Shown: positions 6,148 to 13,978, counted from the first letter of the stretch. The stretch: DNA of 15,653 nt from an uncultured bacterium (GCA_949288685.1 CASELB010000123.1:1-15653), one strand, 5' to 3'. Made by a program: numbers and translations. The notes: generated from the letters alone by a model not told the origin.

Positions 6148-8550
6148 TTATATTTTAACAGGGTCCTGATTTAAGAGATTTATTGCATTGAGCAGATTAA
6201 CCCTCATATCATAGGCTTGTTTTTCAAACCCGGGAATTCCTGTAAATTCTTTATCAATAATCTCATAAATTTGTTTCATAAGGTCAATGGTTGTTGTTAT
6301 TTGTCGGAATAACTGACCTTCGTATTCAATACTGCTGTGCGGGTCAAAATTATACATATATGACCAGTTATTAACAGAATTACTACCAGGTTTTGCGTTT
6401 AATTGGGCAAATCTGTAAATATTCTGTGCAATATCTGTATCCAATGCTACTTTTTCACCTGTTACAACGGTATATTCTCTTAAGTAACTTCTTAAATTTT
6501 TAATTTCTGATTTTAATAATTCGTCCTGAACGGCTAAAGACGGTTCTTCTGTTTCATCATCATTGTTATTTGTAACTTTTTCCATGTTAGCCATTAAACC
6601 TAAAAATCCGGCAAGCTGAACAGGTGACATATCAAGCAGTGCATCATTGCTTAAAAACTCTATTACCGGGAGTTGTATATATCCGTTTAAATGCTTTAAT
6701 AATTCACCTTTGTCGGTCAGTGTGTTATCTTCGTTCATAAATTTAAGAGTTTTTAAAACATGTTTTTTCTTTTCAATCTGTTTAAATAAGTGTTCCAGCT
6801 TTTTTGCCCCGGCTTTTTCATCAGTGTCATAAACCTGTAGCGATTTTGACATCATTTCTTTGAGTTTTGTATCGTCATTGCTCATTGAATAATAATTAGC
6901 AAGGAAAGAATAATCCGGTATAAAGCTGCTTTTTAAATCATTTGCACCGGAGTCTATCAGTGATTTTATTACATTTTTTTGCTTGGGGTTACACCCTATT
7001 GCGTAACAATATCCAATTGTATCAATACCTCTTCTGCCGGCTCTTCCTGCCATCTGGTGAAAATCGTTAGGTGATAGTGCACGCATTCCGTCTTCTCCGT
7101 CAGGGTGGTCGGAAGGCTTACGGATAGCGCTTATTACCGTTGTTCTGGCAGGCATGTTAATTCCTGCAGAGAGTGTTTCTGTAGCAATTACCACTTTTAT
7201 TAATTTTTTCTGGAAAAGCTCTTCAATTAATTCTTTTTGACTGGGTAAAAGTCCTGCATTATGAATAGCATAGCCTCTATATAACGCCTGCCTGTCAAGC
7301 CCTTCTCCCAAATATTTACCGTTAATTTCATATTCTTTTATGGTATCATAAATCTGCTTTATTTCGTCTTTGTCATTTAAGCATTCGCATTCTGTTTTTA
7401 ATCTGTCCAGTACACGTGTGCTGTTGTTTTTGCTAAAAATAAATAAGATTGCAGGGAGTTTATCTTCTTCGCAAAGTTTGTCTATAAGGTGAGAAAATGC
7501 AGATGTTGAAGGTCTTGCAGAGAGTGACTGAAGTTGTCCGTTTCTCATTTTCTTTGCAATTTTCTTTTCCGATTTGGAAAGCCCTGATTTTATTTTGCCG
7601 GCTCTTGGTTCAGCATTAAATATTTCAAATTCAAGCGGTACGTGTCTGTTTTCCTTAGGAACATCAATAAGTACACAGCCTGTTTTGTCGCCGGCTCCGG
7701 TTCTGCCCTTAAATATTTTAGCTTCGGTCTCTTTATTATCCTTGTGTTTATCAAATGTTACGTATTTGGAGGAAATTCCCTTAATACTTGCCATCCAGTC
7801 TGTAATAACTCTGTTATTGCCAATAGTTGCAGATAAAGAAAGCAACTGGATATCATCAGGAGTAAACATAATAGCCTGTTCCCAGATTCCGCCGCGGTCA
7901 ATATCGCCTAAATAGTGAAGTTCATCAAATATAACCGTTTTAACATCTTTTAATCCGTCAGATTTGCCCCGGTCTTCCATATAATCGCCAAACACCATAT
8001 TACGGTAGATTTCTGTAGTCATTATGACAATCGGGGCATTAGTGTTAACTTTTGTATCACCGGTCATAATACCGACATTATCTTCTCCGTATATTTTTTG
8101 AAACGCTTTGAATTTTTCATTGGACAGGGCTTTCAGAGGCGTTGTATAAAAAGTTCTTCCGCCCTCTTTGAGGTTTTTATTTATAACAAAGTGTGCAATA
8201 GCTGTTTTTCCGGTACCTGTAGGAGCTGTGACAAGTACATCGTTGCCTTTTAATATATTAATTCCTGATGCTTTTTGAAAAATATCCGGTGTAAACATTT
8301 CTCCGTTTTCATTTTTGCCTAATTTGAACCAGTCATTGTTAATAGTTTCGGATAATGCGGTAGGCATAACCATAACGGAGGCTGTTGCTGCTGTTATATA
8401 GGGTAAAACATTACTTGTAACACTTTTAACAGTTTGTTGCGGATTATTAACTCCCGGCTTTAATGCTTTTCTTATAGCTTTTTTAGCTGCTCCGGTGAGC
8501 TTTTGGGAACCAAAATCAGTTTCGTTTGATGTTATTTTCTGTATGAACAT
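6148..8550 (-). CDS. Ski2-like DExH-box RNA helicase with an extra N-terminal region
   Basis: This 800-aa superfamily 2 helicase is of the Ski2/Mtr4 (DOB1) type and probably unwinds RNA. In RecA domain 1, Walker A is APTGTGKT (109-116), the DExH box is DELH (209-212) and motif III is SAT (240-242). In domain 2, HNAGLLPSQ is at 430-438, ETLSAGINMPA at 458-468 and QMAGRAGRRGID at 499-510. A Lys-rich insert lies between the RecA domains at about 260-345. The C-terminal 250 residues are helical, as expected for a DSHCT-like region but short; relatives are usually 900 aa or more. The first 75 residues, with FGSQKLTG (13-20) and a hydrophobic patch at 49-68, have no counterpart I know in helicases. 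Its SD is poor (AAGG only two bases from the ATG), but no better in-frame start is visible. It probably shares a transcript with the downstream kinase gene. Confidence 0.92.
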   Translation of the reverse strand: MFIQKITSNETDFGSQKLTGAAKKAIRKALKPGVNNPQQTVKSVTSNVLPYITAATASVMVMPTALSETINNDWFKLGKNENGEMFTPDIFQKASGINILKGNDVLVTAPTGTGKTAIAHFVINKNLKEGGRTFYTTPLKALSNEKFKAFQKIYGEDNVGIMTGDTKVNTNAPIVIMTTEIYRNMVFGDYMEDRGKSDGLKDVKTVIFDELHYLGDIDRGGIWEQAIMFTPDDIQLLSLSATIGNNRVITDWMASIKGISSKYVTFDKHKDNKETEAKIFKGRTGAGDKTGCVLIDVPKENRHVPLEFEIFNAEPRAGKIKSGLSKSEKKIAKKMRNGQLQSLSARPSTSAFSHLIDKLCEEDKLPAILFIFSKNNSTRVLDRLKTECECLNDKDEIKQIYDTIKEYEINGKYLGEGLDRQALYRGYAIHNAGLLPSQKELIEELFQKKLIKVVIATETLSAGINMPARTTVISAIRKPSDHPDGEDGMRALSPNDFHQMAGRAGRRGIDTIGYCYAIGCNPKQKNVIKSLIDSGANDLKSSFIPDYSFLANYYSMSNDDTKLKEMMSKSLQVYDTDEKAGAKKLEHLFKQIEKKKHVLKTLKFMNEDNTLTDKGELLKHLNGYIQLPVIEFLSNDALLDMSPVQLAGFLGLMANMEKVTNNNDDETEEPSLAVQDELLKSEIKNLRSYLREYTVVTGEKVALDTDIAQNIYRFAQLNAKPGSNSVNNWSYMYNFDPHSSIEYEGQLFRQITTTIDLMKQIYEIIDKEFTGIPGFEKQAYDMRVNLLNAINLLNQDPVKI

Positions 8551-8600
8551 ACCTTATTAAAACCCGTAATAAATTTTTTTGCTATATTGAGTAAAAAATC

Positions 8601-8630
8601 TTTACAAATATTAATTAAATATGTTACCAT
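8601..8630 (+). promoter_or_regulatory. Promoter of the zinc-ribbon / radical SAM pair
   Basis: TTTACA (8601-8606) and TACCAT (8625-8630) are 18 bases apart, and the -10 is preceded by TGT, an extended -10 element. It lies in the 113-base divergent gap between the helicase and the zinc-ribbon gene, and is followed by the SD AAGGAG at 8651-8656. Confidence 0.45.
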
Positions 8631-8663
8631 GTACTTAACCAAAAGGATGTAAGGAGAAAAATA

Positions 8664-8840
8664 ATGGCAAGATTAGTAAGACCGACCTGGGCAATAAGAT
8701 GCGGGCAATCAGGATGCAAAACTCTGTTTGAAGTAGCGCAGCTTGAAGACGGGAAGCAGCAAGAGGTTGTTTGTCCTAATTGCGGTGAACATTACGTTTA
8801 TCCTATTTATGATAATGATGAAAATCAAGAACGTAACTAA
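8664..8840 (+). CDS. 58-aa zinc-ribbon protein, coupled to the radical SAM gene
   Basis: This small gene was found by reading the gap between the helicase and the radical SAM gene. It encodes 58 residues starting MARLVRPTWAIRCGQSGC and ending ENQERN. Four cysteines at 13, 18, 37 and 40 (C-x4-C ... C-P-N-C) form a classic two-knuckle zinc ribbon, probably binding one zinc ion. The SD AAGGAG (8651-8656) is 7 bases before the ATG and is among the strongest in the window. The stop codon overlaps the next start by one base (TAATG), implying translational coupling with the radical SAM protein. The codon pattern, conserved-looking Cys knuckles and SD make it a real gene. Its role is unknown; it could be a nucleic-acid-binding ribbon or an accessory to the partner enzyme. 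Confidence 0.85.
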   Translation: MARLVRPTWAIRCGQSGCKTLFEVAQLEDGKQQEVVCPNCGEHYVYPIYDNDENQERN

Positions 8841-9763
8841 TGTTTTTTAACGGTACGGACAAACGTTATAACCAGTATAGTGCTCATTTAAAACAGAAGT
8901 TTGGAGCAAAAGTATATAAGATTACACTTGATGCAGGCTTTTCTTGCCCGAATCGCGACGGTACACTGTCTAATTGCGGGTGTATTTTTTGCGACGACGG
9001 CGGTAGCTTCTCTCAGGCTCATTCCAATAAAATCAGTATAGAAGAACAAATCCTTACCGGTATTGAAACGCTTTCTGAAAGATTTAAAGCTCAAAAATTT
9101 ATGTCTTATTTTCAGGCGTTTACCAATACTTATAAACCTGTATCAGAGCTGGAAAAAATTTACAGTGCAGCTCTTAAACATCCGGATATTGTCGGGCTGT
9201 CTGTCGGAACACGTCCTGATTGTATTGATGAGGATAAGCTAAAACTAATTTCCGGCTATGCAAAAGATTATTATACCTGGATTGAATACGGACTCCAAAG
9301 CGTGCATGATAAAACTTTGAATTGGATTAACCGCGGGCATGATTACAACTGCTTTTTAAGAGCTTATGAAAAGACCAAAAATTACGGAATAAATATTTGT
9401 GTTCATCTTATACTGGGACTTAATGAAACTTATGAAGAAATGATTGAAACGGCAAAAAAAGTCGCGGCGCTTGAACCTGAGGGTATAAAAATTCACATGT
9501 TATGCGCTCTTGAAGGTACAAAAATAGCAGATTTATATAATAGCGGAGAGATGAGTTTTATGAGCGAAGATGAGTATATAAATCTCTGCTGTGACTACCT
9601 TGAATTATTACCGGCTCAAACAACTATTCATCGTCTTGCGGGTAACGGGTTGAAAAAAAATCTTGTTGCGCCCCGCTGGCTCGGGAAAAAACTGGATGCG
9701 CTTAATAAGATAGACAGTGAGCTTGAACGCCGCGGAAGCTGGCAAGGGTGTAGATATTTTTAA
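8840..9763 (+). CDS. TIGR01212-family radical SAM protein (YhcC/YtqA-like)
   Basis: This 307-aa protein belongs to the YhcC/YtqA group of radical SAM enzymes, which keep a [4Fe-4S] cluster and cleave S-adenosylmethionine. YtqA-type members have been linked to RNA modification, but the reaction is not evident from this sequence. The family signature is clear: FGAKVYKITLDAGFSCPNRD (21-40), then CGCIFCDDGGSF (46-57). The cluster cysteines are most likely Cys36, Cys48 and Cys51; Cys46 is extra. YFQAFTNTY, VGTRPDC, IEYGLQS and the C-terminal LERRGSWQG all fit the family, and the length is normal. The start codon overlaps the stop of the 58-aa zinc-ribbon gene, so its translation is coupled to it. 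Confidence 0.93.
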   Translation: MFFNGTDKRYNQYSAHLKQKFGAKVYKITLDAGFSCPNRDGTLSNCGCIFCDDGGSFSQAHSNKISIEEQILTGIETLSERFKAQKFMSYFQAFTNTYKPVSELEKIYSAALKHPDIVGLSVGTRPDCIDEDKLKLISGYAKDYYTWIEYGLQSVHDKTLNWINRGHDYNCFLRAYEKTKNYGINICVHLILGLNETYEEMIETAKKVAALEPEGIKIHMLCALEGTKIADLYNSGEMSFMSEDEYINLCCDYLELLPAQTTIHRLAGNGLKKNLVAPRWLGKKLDALNKIDSELERRGSWQGCRYF

Positions 9764-9853
9764 CTTTTGTAAATTTTTGGGAGTATCGTAGCAAAAAAAA
9801 TATTTAGGGATGTTATAGCAATTAGAATAATTAAAGAACAGAGTTAGAAATTT

Positions 9854-11377
9854 ATGCCGATAAAGATAATGGACTCCATAGGTAACGCTGTTACCACCCT
9901 GACAAGACCGGACAACCTGTCTCCTATTATTGCACAGGAAACTTTATGTATTTCAGGAAGAACAAGAATGGCATATAAGCGGGGCGGTACTCAGGAAGCC
10001 AGAGAGCGGATTATTGAAGAGGTCTCCGGAACAGTAACCTGGCTTGGCGGTGTAAAATTTTTAAACTATCTCGGCGATAAAGTTATAGGTGCACTTTTGA
10101 AGAATAAAGGGGTAAGTTTTGATGTCGGCTCTGATATTATGCGCAGACCGTTTGATAATTTCCTTATGAATAAATCAAATTATCCAAAAGGCTTTTCTGC
10201 AAATAAGATTTCAATTATTAAAGGTGTAAAAGTTATTTCTGCAATTGTTCTGGCAGATTTATTTATAGGTTTTGCGGTTCCGAAATTTAATCAGGCTTTA
10301 TCAAGGGCTATTAATAAGAAAAAAGCGGAAAAACAAGAGCAAACGGCACCTCTTACTGCCGGAGATAAGCAGGTAAAAAATGAATCTCCGTCTTTTAAAG
10401 GGCTGGCTGGCTTAAATACATTTACTAATTTTATCGAAAATACTAACCTGGGTAAACTTCTTGGTACGGATATAGGTATTTCCGGCGGAAGAGGCTTGAA
10501 CGCACGCCGAAAAGAAGAAACTCTGGATATTCTTGTAAGAGATTTGGGCTCTTTATATTTTTATTACTGGGCAAGGGATGATGCCGCAAAAGTTATGAAT
10601 TTAATTACCACAGGCGGTAAAACATCTCAGCGGTTGGATCCTAAGTCTGTAAATTGTATTACTAAATATCTTGATGAATTTCTTGCGGCTAACGGCGGCA
10701 GTATGCCTGTTGACGAGTTTCGAAAATTAATGTTCGGAACCGGAACAAAGGAGGTTCCGGCACTTGATTTTGAAAAAGAAACGCCGTCTAAGTTCTCTAA
10801 ATTTATGTCAAAGCTGGGCAGAAAGCCGGCAGCGCCGACAGAAGCAATTGAACTTGATAAATTCCTTTCGTCCTTAACACCGCAAGAACATGAACAATAC
10901 TGTGATACCGCCCGCAGGATGTCTGAATTACAGCCAAAACGTGCAGGGGTAAGTATTATAAGCAAAAATCAAATAGCTGACCTGTTTAAAGGCGGTGAGC
11001 TTAATTCACCTAAACTTTTGCATGTAATATTTGATAATTATACTGACGGTGCTTACAAAAGCGAGTATAAGTATGTTTCGCACAGGTCGCTTTATAAGCA
11101 GAAAGCAAGAGTTGTACAGTATGTAGAAGATATTTTACAGGCGGCTAATAATGGAAAAATTGATTCCGCTCTGCTAAAATCGGTAAAAAATAAAAATCTG
11201 GCATATAACGGACTTAATTTCCTTGTCGGATTTGCAATTGCAGTTGCATTTATTTCGACTATTATACCTAAAATTCAATATTACATTACAAGGAAAGTTA
11301 CCGGCATAGACGGTTTCCCGGGGGGAGATAAGTTCTTAAATCCCCCGGAGGAAAATTCAGTTAATAAAGCAGTTTAA
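9854..11377 (+). CDS. Unknown two-TM protein of 507 aa, possibly lineage-specific
   Basis: I do not recognise this family. The protein is mostly helical and has two likely membrane spans, at about 120-142 and 455-474. A Lys/Glu-rich linker at 154-176 follows the first span, then PSFKGLAGL (179-187) and a Gly-rich patch ISGGRGLNARRK (209-220) before a large soluble middle region. The two spans would place residues about 143-454 on one side of the membrane. There is no signal peptide; the N-terminus begins MPIKIMDSIGNAVTTLTRPD. The start has only a weak SD and a different nearby start cannot be excluded. Codon use is like its neighbours. The stop shares the bases TTAA with that of the convergent radical SAM gene. 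A membrane scaffold or envelope role is conceivable, but nothing in the sequence or context fixes it. Confidence 0.8.
   Translation: MPIKIMDSIGNAVTTLTRPDNLSPIIAQETLCISGRTRMAYKRGGTQEARERIIEEVSGTVTWLGGVKFLNYLGDKVIGALLKNKGVSFDVGSDIMRRPFDNFLMNKSNYPKGFSANKISIIKGVKVISAIVLADLFIGFAVPKFNQALSRAINKKKAEKQEQTAPLTAGDKQVKNESPSFKGLAGLNTFTNFIENTNLGKLLGTDIGISGGRGLNARRKEETLDILVRDLGSLYFYYWARDDAAKVMNLITTGGKTSQRLDPKSVNCITKYLDEFLAANGGSMPVDEFRKLMFGTGTKEVPALDFEKETPSKFSKFMSKLGRKPAAPTEAIELDKFLSSLTPQEHEQYCDTARRMSELQPKRAGVSIISKNQIADLFKGGELNSPKLLHVIFDNYTDGAYKSEYKYVSHRSLYKQKARVVQYVEDILQAANNGKIDSALLKSVKNKNLAYNGLNFLVGFAIAVAFISTIIPKIQYYITRKVTGIDGFPGGDKFLNPPEENSVNKAV
11318..11348. other. GC-rich hairpin inside the 3' end of the 507-aa gene
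   Basis: CCGGGGGGA (11318-11326) can pair with TCCCCCGG (11341-11348), leaving one bulged G and a 14-base loop. It falls within the last codons of the 507-aa gene and just beyond the stop of the convergent radical SAM gene. Neither strand has a T-run after it, so it is not a typical intrinsic terminator, but it could protect or pause the converging transcripts. Confidence 0.35.
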
Positions 11378-12189
11378 TTTGTAATAATAGTTTTGCATGC
11401 GGAACATTCCATACAAAAATTTGTTTCGGCATTTATTGTTTTTGAATAATCAGCAAAGCTGCTCCCCATTCGTCCTCTGTAATCGTTTGCCAGGTGCGGA
11501 CAGGAATAAACTCCGTTCTGGGTTAATGTGCGGCTCATTGTACACTCTTTCGGCTTGTTATTATATTCAGATGGTGCAATTGTCTTATCAAAATACTGTC
11601 CTATTGAAATTTCCGGATTTACACCGTATTCTTCAAATTTTTTTCTGAACATTTCTAAAATCATATTCTCATCCTCTTTATAATAATTAATTACTTCTAA
11701 GATAATAGAAAAACCATATCTTTCAAGATTTTTTATTGCAAAAAAAGTTTGTCTGTATGAACCCCTATACCGCGCTGCATCATTTTTAAGCTCTTCATAA
11801 TGAGAAAGAGAAAAACGGAAAAATAAACTATACTTGCTTTCATCTTCTACCTTACGTAAAAATCGCGCTTTCTTTTCGTTTATAAAAGATGCGTTTGTGC
11901 AAATACAAACATTGGTGCGTTTGAGACATAGCCGCAGAATATTATTAAAACCGGGGTGAGTCATTGGTTCGGCGCCTGTCAGATAGATACACTCAATGTT
12001 TTCTTTTTCTGTTTGAATAAGTGCTTCTTTTATTTTGTTTATATCAATAAAATCCTTATTCTGCCGCCCTAAAGGGAAATCGATATAACATTGTTTACAC
12101 CTTTGATTGCATGATTTGGATGTAAGTACGATATACATATAGCTTAATTGCTCCAGTTTAAAAACCGGAGAGGTAAATATACTGTTCAT
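11374..12189 (-). CDS. Radical SAM protein with SPASM-like C-terminus
   Basis: This 271-aa protein has the radical SAM cluster motif CNQRCKQCY (Cys27, Cys31, Cys34) and the SAM-contacting TGAEP (71-75). The C-terminus carries five more cysteines at 216, 230, 259, 262 and 265, in the pattern of a shortened SPASM/Twitch domain: NGVYSCP, as in peptide-modifying enzymes, then CMECSAC. Such proteins install crosslinks or modifications on peptides or proteins, or act as anaerobic maturases. No precursor peptide gene is visible next to it, so the substrate is unknown. It is monocistronic: the pilin terminator lies upstream and a convergent gene downstream. AAAGGAG (12203-12209) is 13 bases from the ATG; an in-frame GTG three codons upstream is only 4 bases from that SD. 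The start is therefore uncertain by three residues. Confidence 0.88.
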   Translation of the reverse strand: MNSIFTSPVFKLEQLSYMYIVLTSKSCNQRCKQCYIDFPLGRQNKDFIDINKIKEALIQTEKENIECIYLTGAEPMTHPGFNNILRLCLKRTNVCICTNASFINEKKARFLRKVEDESKYSLFFRFSLSHYEELKNDAARYRGSYRQTFFAIKNLERYGFSIILEVINYYKEDENMILEMFRKKFEEYGVNPEISIGQYFDKTIAPSEYNNKPKECTMSRTLTQNGVYSCPHLANDYRGRMGSSFADYSKTINAETNFCMECSACKTIITN

Positions 12190-12301
12190 TGTTTAACACT
12201 CGCTCCTTTATTTTTATTCTAAAAATTACACAGAAAAAATAAATTAATCACAGGGAGAATTGTTAATTAGACTGCAGGGTAAATATTATGTTTGATTATA
12301 C

Positions 12302-12340
12302 AAAAAAAGCGGCTTTCCTAAGTAAGAAAACCGCTTTTTT
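12302..12340 (-). terminator. Intrinsic terminator of the pilin-like gene (bidirectional)
   Basis: AAAAAAGCGG (12303-12312) pairs with CCGCTTTTTT (12331-12340). After one mismatch, TTTC pairs with GAAA, around an 8-base loop. Read on the minus strand it follows the pilin stop by 13 bases and ends in a T-run; the plus strand also ends in T6, so it can stop transcription both ways. Confidence 0.85.
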
Positions 12341-12353
12341 CATAATTTTATGA

Positions 12354-12923
12354 TTAATCTTTTATTTTTAAGTCGTACCGGTCGTTCATATATGTCTGGC
12401 ATGCGTTACTGTTTGCATCTCCGCATTCAACATTTCCGCCGTTTTTAACTTTTATAGAGCCGAGAGCTTTGTCGTCTAAAGAGACGGTTATTCTGGCAGC
12501 CTCCGCATCCATTTGTTTTGAGTTTGCATTCTTAAACTCAACGGTATAAGTAAGCCCGTCATTTGTTTTTATTGTCCCGCCGTTATTAGTACTTCCGAGT
12601 TGTTTTGCAAAGAAGTATGCAAACTTCTCATTACCGCTTTTAGTCTCTGTTTTTCCTAACAAACCGATTGGAGCCGCTGTAGAACAGAGCCCGAAGGTGT
12701 CCAGTTGTCCGTTTTCGTCATACTTTGTCGGATACATTTCTGTATCATTAATCATATTTACTACGGCAATTTCTGTTCTTGTGTACGCTTTAATAAATAA
12801 TGCTTTTTCCTTATCAGGACGTATACGCGCAATGTTAGGACTCATTATCGCAACAAGAATTGCTACAAGAGCCATTGCAATAAGTATTTCTACAAGTGTG
12901 AAACCTTTTTTGTTACTTTTCAT
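12354..12923 (-). CDS. Type IV pilin / type II pseudopilin-like protein
   Basis: This 189-aa protein has the class III prepilin signal KSNKKG|FTLVEILIAMALVAI. The cleavage by prepilin peptidase would fall after Gly7, with Phe at +1, Glu at +5 of the mature protein and a hydrophobic helix to about residue 28. The rest is a globular domain with Cys residues at 79, 166 and 174, two of which could form a C-terminal disulfide loop. The gene stands alone, with its own SD (CGGAGGA, 12931-12937), a likely promoter just upstream and its own terminator, and no pilus assembly genes nearby. It could be a major or minor pilin, or a pseudopilin for secretion or DNA uptake; the sequence does not decide between these. 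Confidence 0.92.
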   Translation of the reverse strand: MKSNKKGFTLVEILIAMALVAILVAIMSPNIARIRPDKEKALFIKAYTRTEIAVVNMINDTEMYPTKYDENGQLDTFGLCSTAAPIGLLGKTETKSGNEKFAYFFAKQLGSTNNGGTIKTNDGLTYTVEFKNANSKQMDAEAARITVSLDDKALGSIKVKNGGNVECGDANSNACQTYMNDRYDLKIKD

Positions 12924-12951
12924 ATTAAAATCCTCCGTGGACTATAAATGG

Positions 12952-12980
12952 ATTGTATCATATTGCGCTGCGCAAGTCTA
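12952..12980 (-). promoter_or_regulatory. Likely promoter of the pilin-like gene
   Basis: On the minus strand, TAGACT (12975-12980) and TACAAT (12952-12957) are 17 bases apart. The -10 is preceded by TGA, making an extended -10 element. The -35 overlaps the 3' end of the ROK gene. A start near 12945 would leave a 22-base leader containing the SD. Confidence 0.45.
12963..12975. promoter_or_regulatory. Perfect inverted repeat in the pilin promoter spacer
   Basis: TTGCGC-T-GCGCAA is a perfect 13-base palindrome around one central base, lying between the proposed -35 and -10 of the pilin promoter. The position suits a repressor or MerR-type operator; the alternative is a 5-bp stem with a CTG loop at the end of the ROK transcript, without a T-run. 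Confidence 0.4.
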
Positions 12981-13925
12981 TGATTTTATTAATAAACTTG
13001 CACCGATAACACCTGCCGTATTTCCTAACTGAGCCGGTACAATTTCCACAGCCGCAGCGGAAACAGGAATAGCCCGTTTAGCAATAGTTTCACGGATAGG
13101 CGCGAGGAGAATATCTCCCGCATCTGCAACTCCGCCGCCGATTATGATTTTTTCGGGGTTAAGGAGGTTTACAACACTTGTTAATCCTATACCAATATAT
13201 TCTCCCATTATTGTGAAGATTTTTTGTGCGACTCTGTCTCCTTGTTTTGCCGCTTCAGAGACAATATATGGTGTAATATCAGGATTTGCAAGTTCTCTGT
13301 ACTTTGTAGACTTTCCGCCCTTTATATATTCTTCTGCCATACTTACAATGCTCGGACCTGATGCAAACGCTTCCAGACATCCTCTGTCGCCACACCCGCA
13401 AAGCGGTCCGCCGGTGATATCAAGTTTAATATGACCGATTTCGCCTGCAGAGTTGCTTGCACCTCTGACAAGTTTACCGTTAATAATCAGACCTGAGCCG
13501 ATGCCTGTACCTACTGTTATACAAATAAGGTTCTGGCAGCCTTTACCTGCACCGAAGTTTAGTTCACCAAGTGCGGCACATCTTACATCATTATCTACGC
13601 GTGTCGGGATTCCAAATTCTTCTTCAAATACTTTTGCAATAGGAACATTTACCCAGCCCGGAATATTCGGTGCAAGGCGGACTATACCTTCCTGATAATC
13701 TACCTGTCCGGGAAAACCAAATCCTATACCTTCAATATCTTTGGAATTGGAATTTGTTTCTTTTAACAGGTCGCTTACAGCCTGTTTCATATTATTGATA
13801 GTATATTCATATCCCATTTCCGCTCTTGTGGGGATAGAATTTGAGTAAATAATATTTCCTTTGTCTCCGACCAGTGCTATTTTAACATTAGTACCGCCAA
13901 CATCAATACCTATTCTGTTTGCCAT
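12978..13925 (-). CDS. ROK-family sugar kinase, probably glucokinase
   Basis: This 315-aa ROK kinase phosphorylates a hexose, most likely glucose, with ATP. The phosphate loop GIDVGGTN is at 6-13, GFGFPGQVD at 68-76 and the catalytic-base motif DND at 111-113. VGTGIGSG lies at 138-145 and GEIGHI at 161-166. The ROK zinc motif LCGCGDRGCLE has Cys176, Cys178 and Cys183. The chosen start is ATG at 13925 (MANRIG...): the SD GGAGAGGA at 13931-13938 is 5 bases before it. The longer reading from TTG at 13940 would translate through that SD and add only MERIY. Length and motifs fit ROK glucokinases, but N-acetylmannosamine or other hexoses cannot be excluded. It is transcribed towards the pilin gene, which appears to have its own promoter. 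Confidence 0.94.
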   Translation of the reverse strand: MANRIGIDVGGTNVKIALVGDKGNIIYSNSIPTRAEMGYEYTINNMKQAVSDLLKETNSNSKDIEGIGFGFPGQVDYQEGIVRLAPNIPGWVNVPIAKVFEEEFGIPTRVDNDVRCAALGELNFGAGKGCQNLICITVGTGIGSGLIINGKLVRGASNSAGEIGHIKLDITGGPLCGCGDRGCLEAFASGPSIVSMAEEYIKGGKSTKYRELANPDITPYIVSEAAKQGDRVAQKIFTIMGEYIGIGLTSVVNLLNPEKIIIGGGVADAGDILLAPIRETIAKRAIPVSAAAVEIVPAQLGNTAGVIGASLLIKS

Positions 13926-13930
13926 ATAAA

Positions 13931-13938
13931 TCCTCTCC
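13931..13938 (-). promoter_or_regulatory. Shine-Dalgarno that fixes the ROK kinase start
   Basis: GGAGAGGA on the minus strand lies 5 bases before ATG 13925 and lies inside the alternative TTG-initiated reading, which argues for the shorter 315-aa protein. Confidence 0.85.
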
Positions 13939-13948
13939 AAACTTAACT

Positions 13949-13978
13949 ATTATCGACTATAGGATTATTTTATAACAA
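13949..13978 (-). promoter_or_regulatory. Likely promoter of the ROK kinase gene
   Basis: On the minus strand, TTGTTA (13973-13978) and GATAAT (13949-13954) are 18 bases apart, between the upstream terminator at 14058-14095 and the ROK SD. Confidence 0.4.

Noticed and set aside
7574..7915. 113-codon plus-strand open frame inside the helicase gene
   Set aside because: It is antisense to the conserved helicase motifs (DELH and SAT region), has no SD and a biased composition; it is a shadow.
10627..10965. 112-codon minus-strand open frame inside the 507-aa gene
   Set aside because: No SD, Ser-rich antisense composition; the plus-strand frame is continuous and better supported.
12697..13032. 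111-codon plus-strand open frame spanning the pilin and ROK ends
   Set aside because: It crosses the pilin promoter and the ends of two well-supported minus-strand genes and has no start signals.
13926..13940. TTG start for the ROK kinase giving MERIYMANRI
   Set aside because: A strong SD lies within those codons, 5 bases before the ATG at 13925, so the shorter form is preferred.
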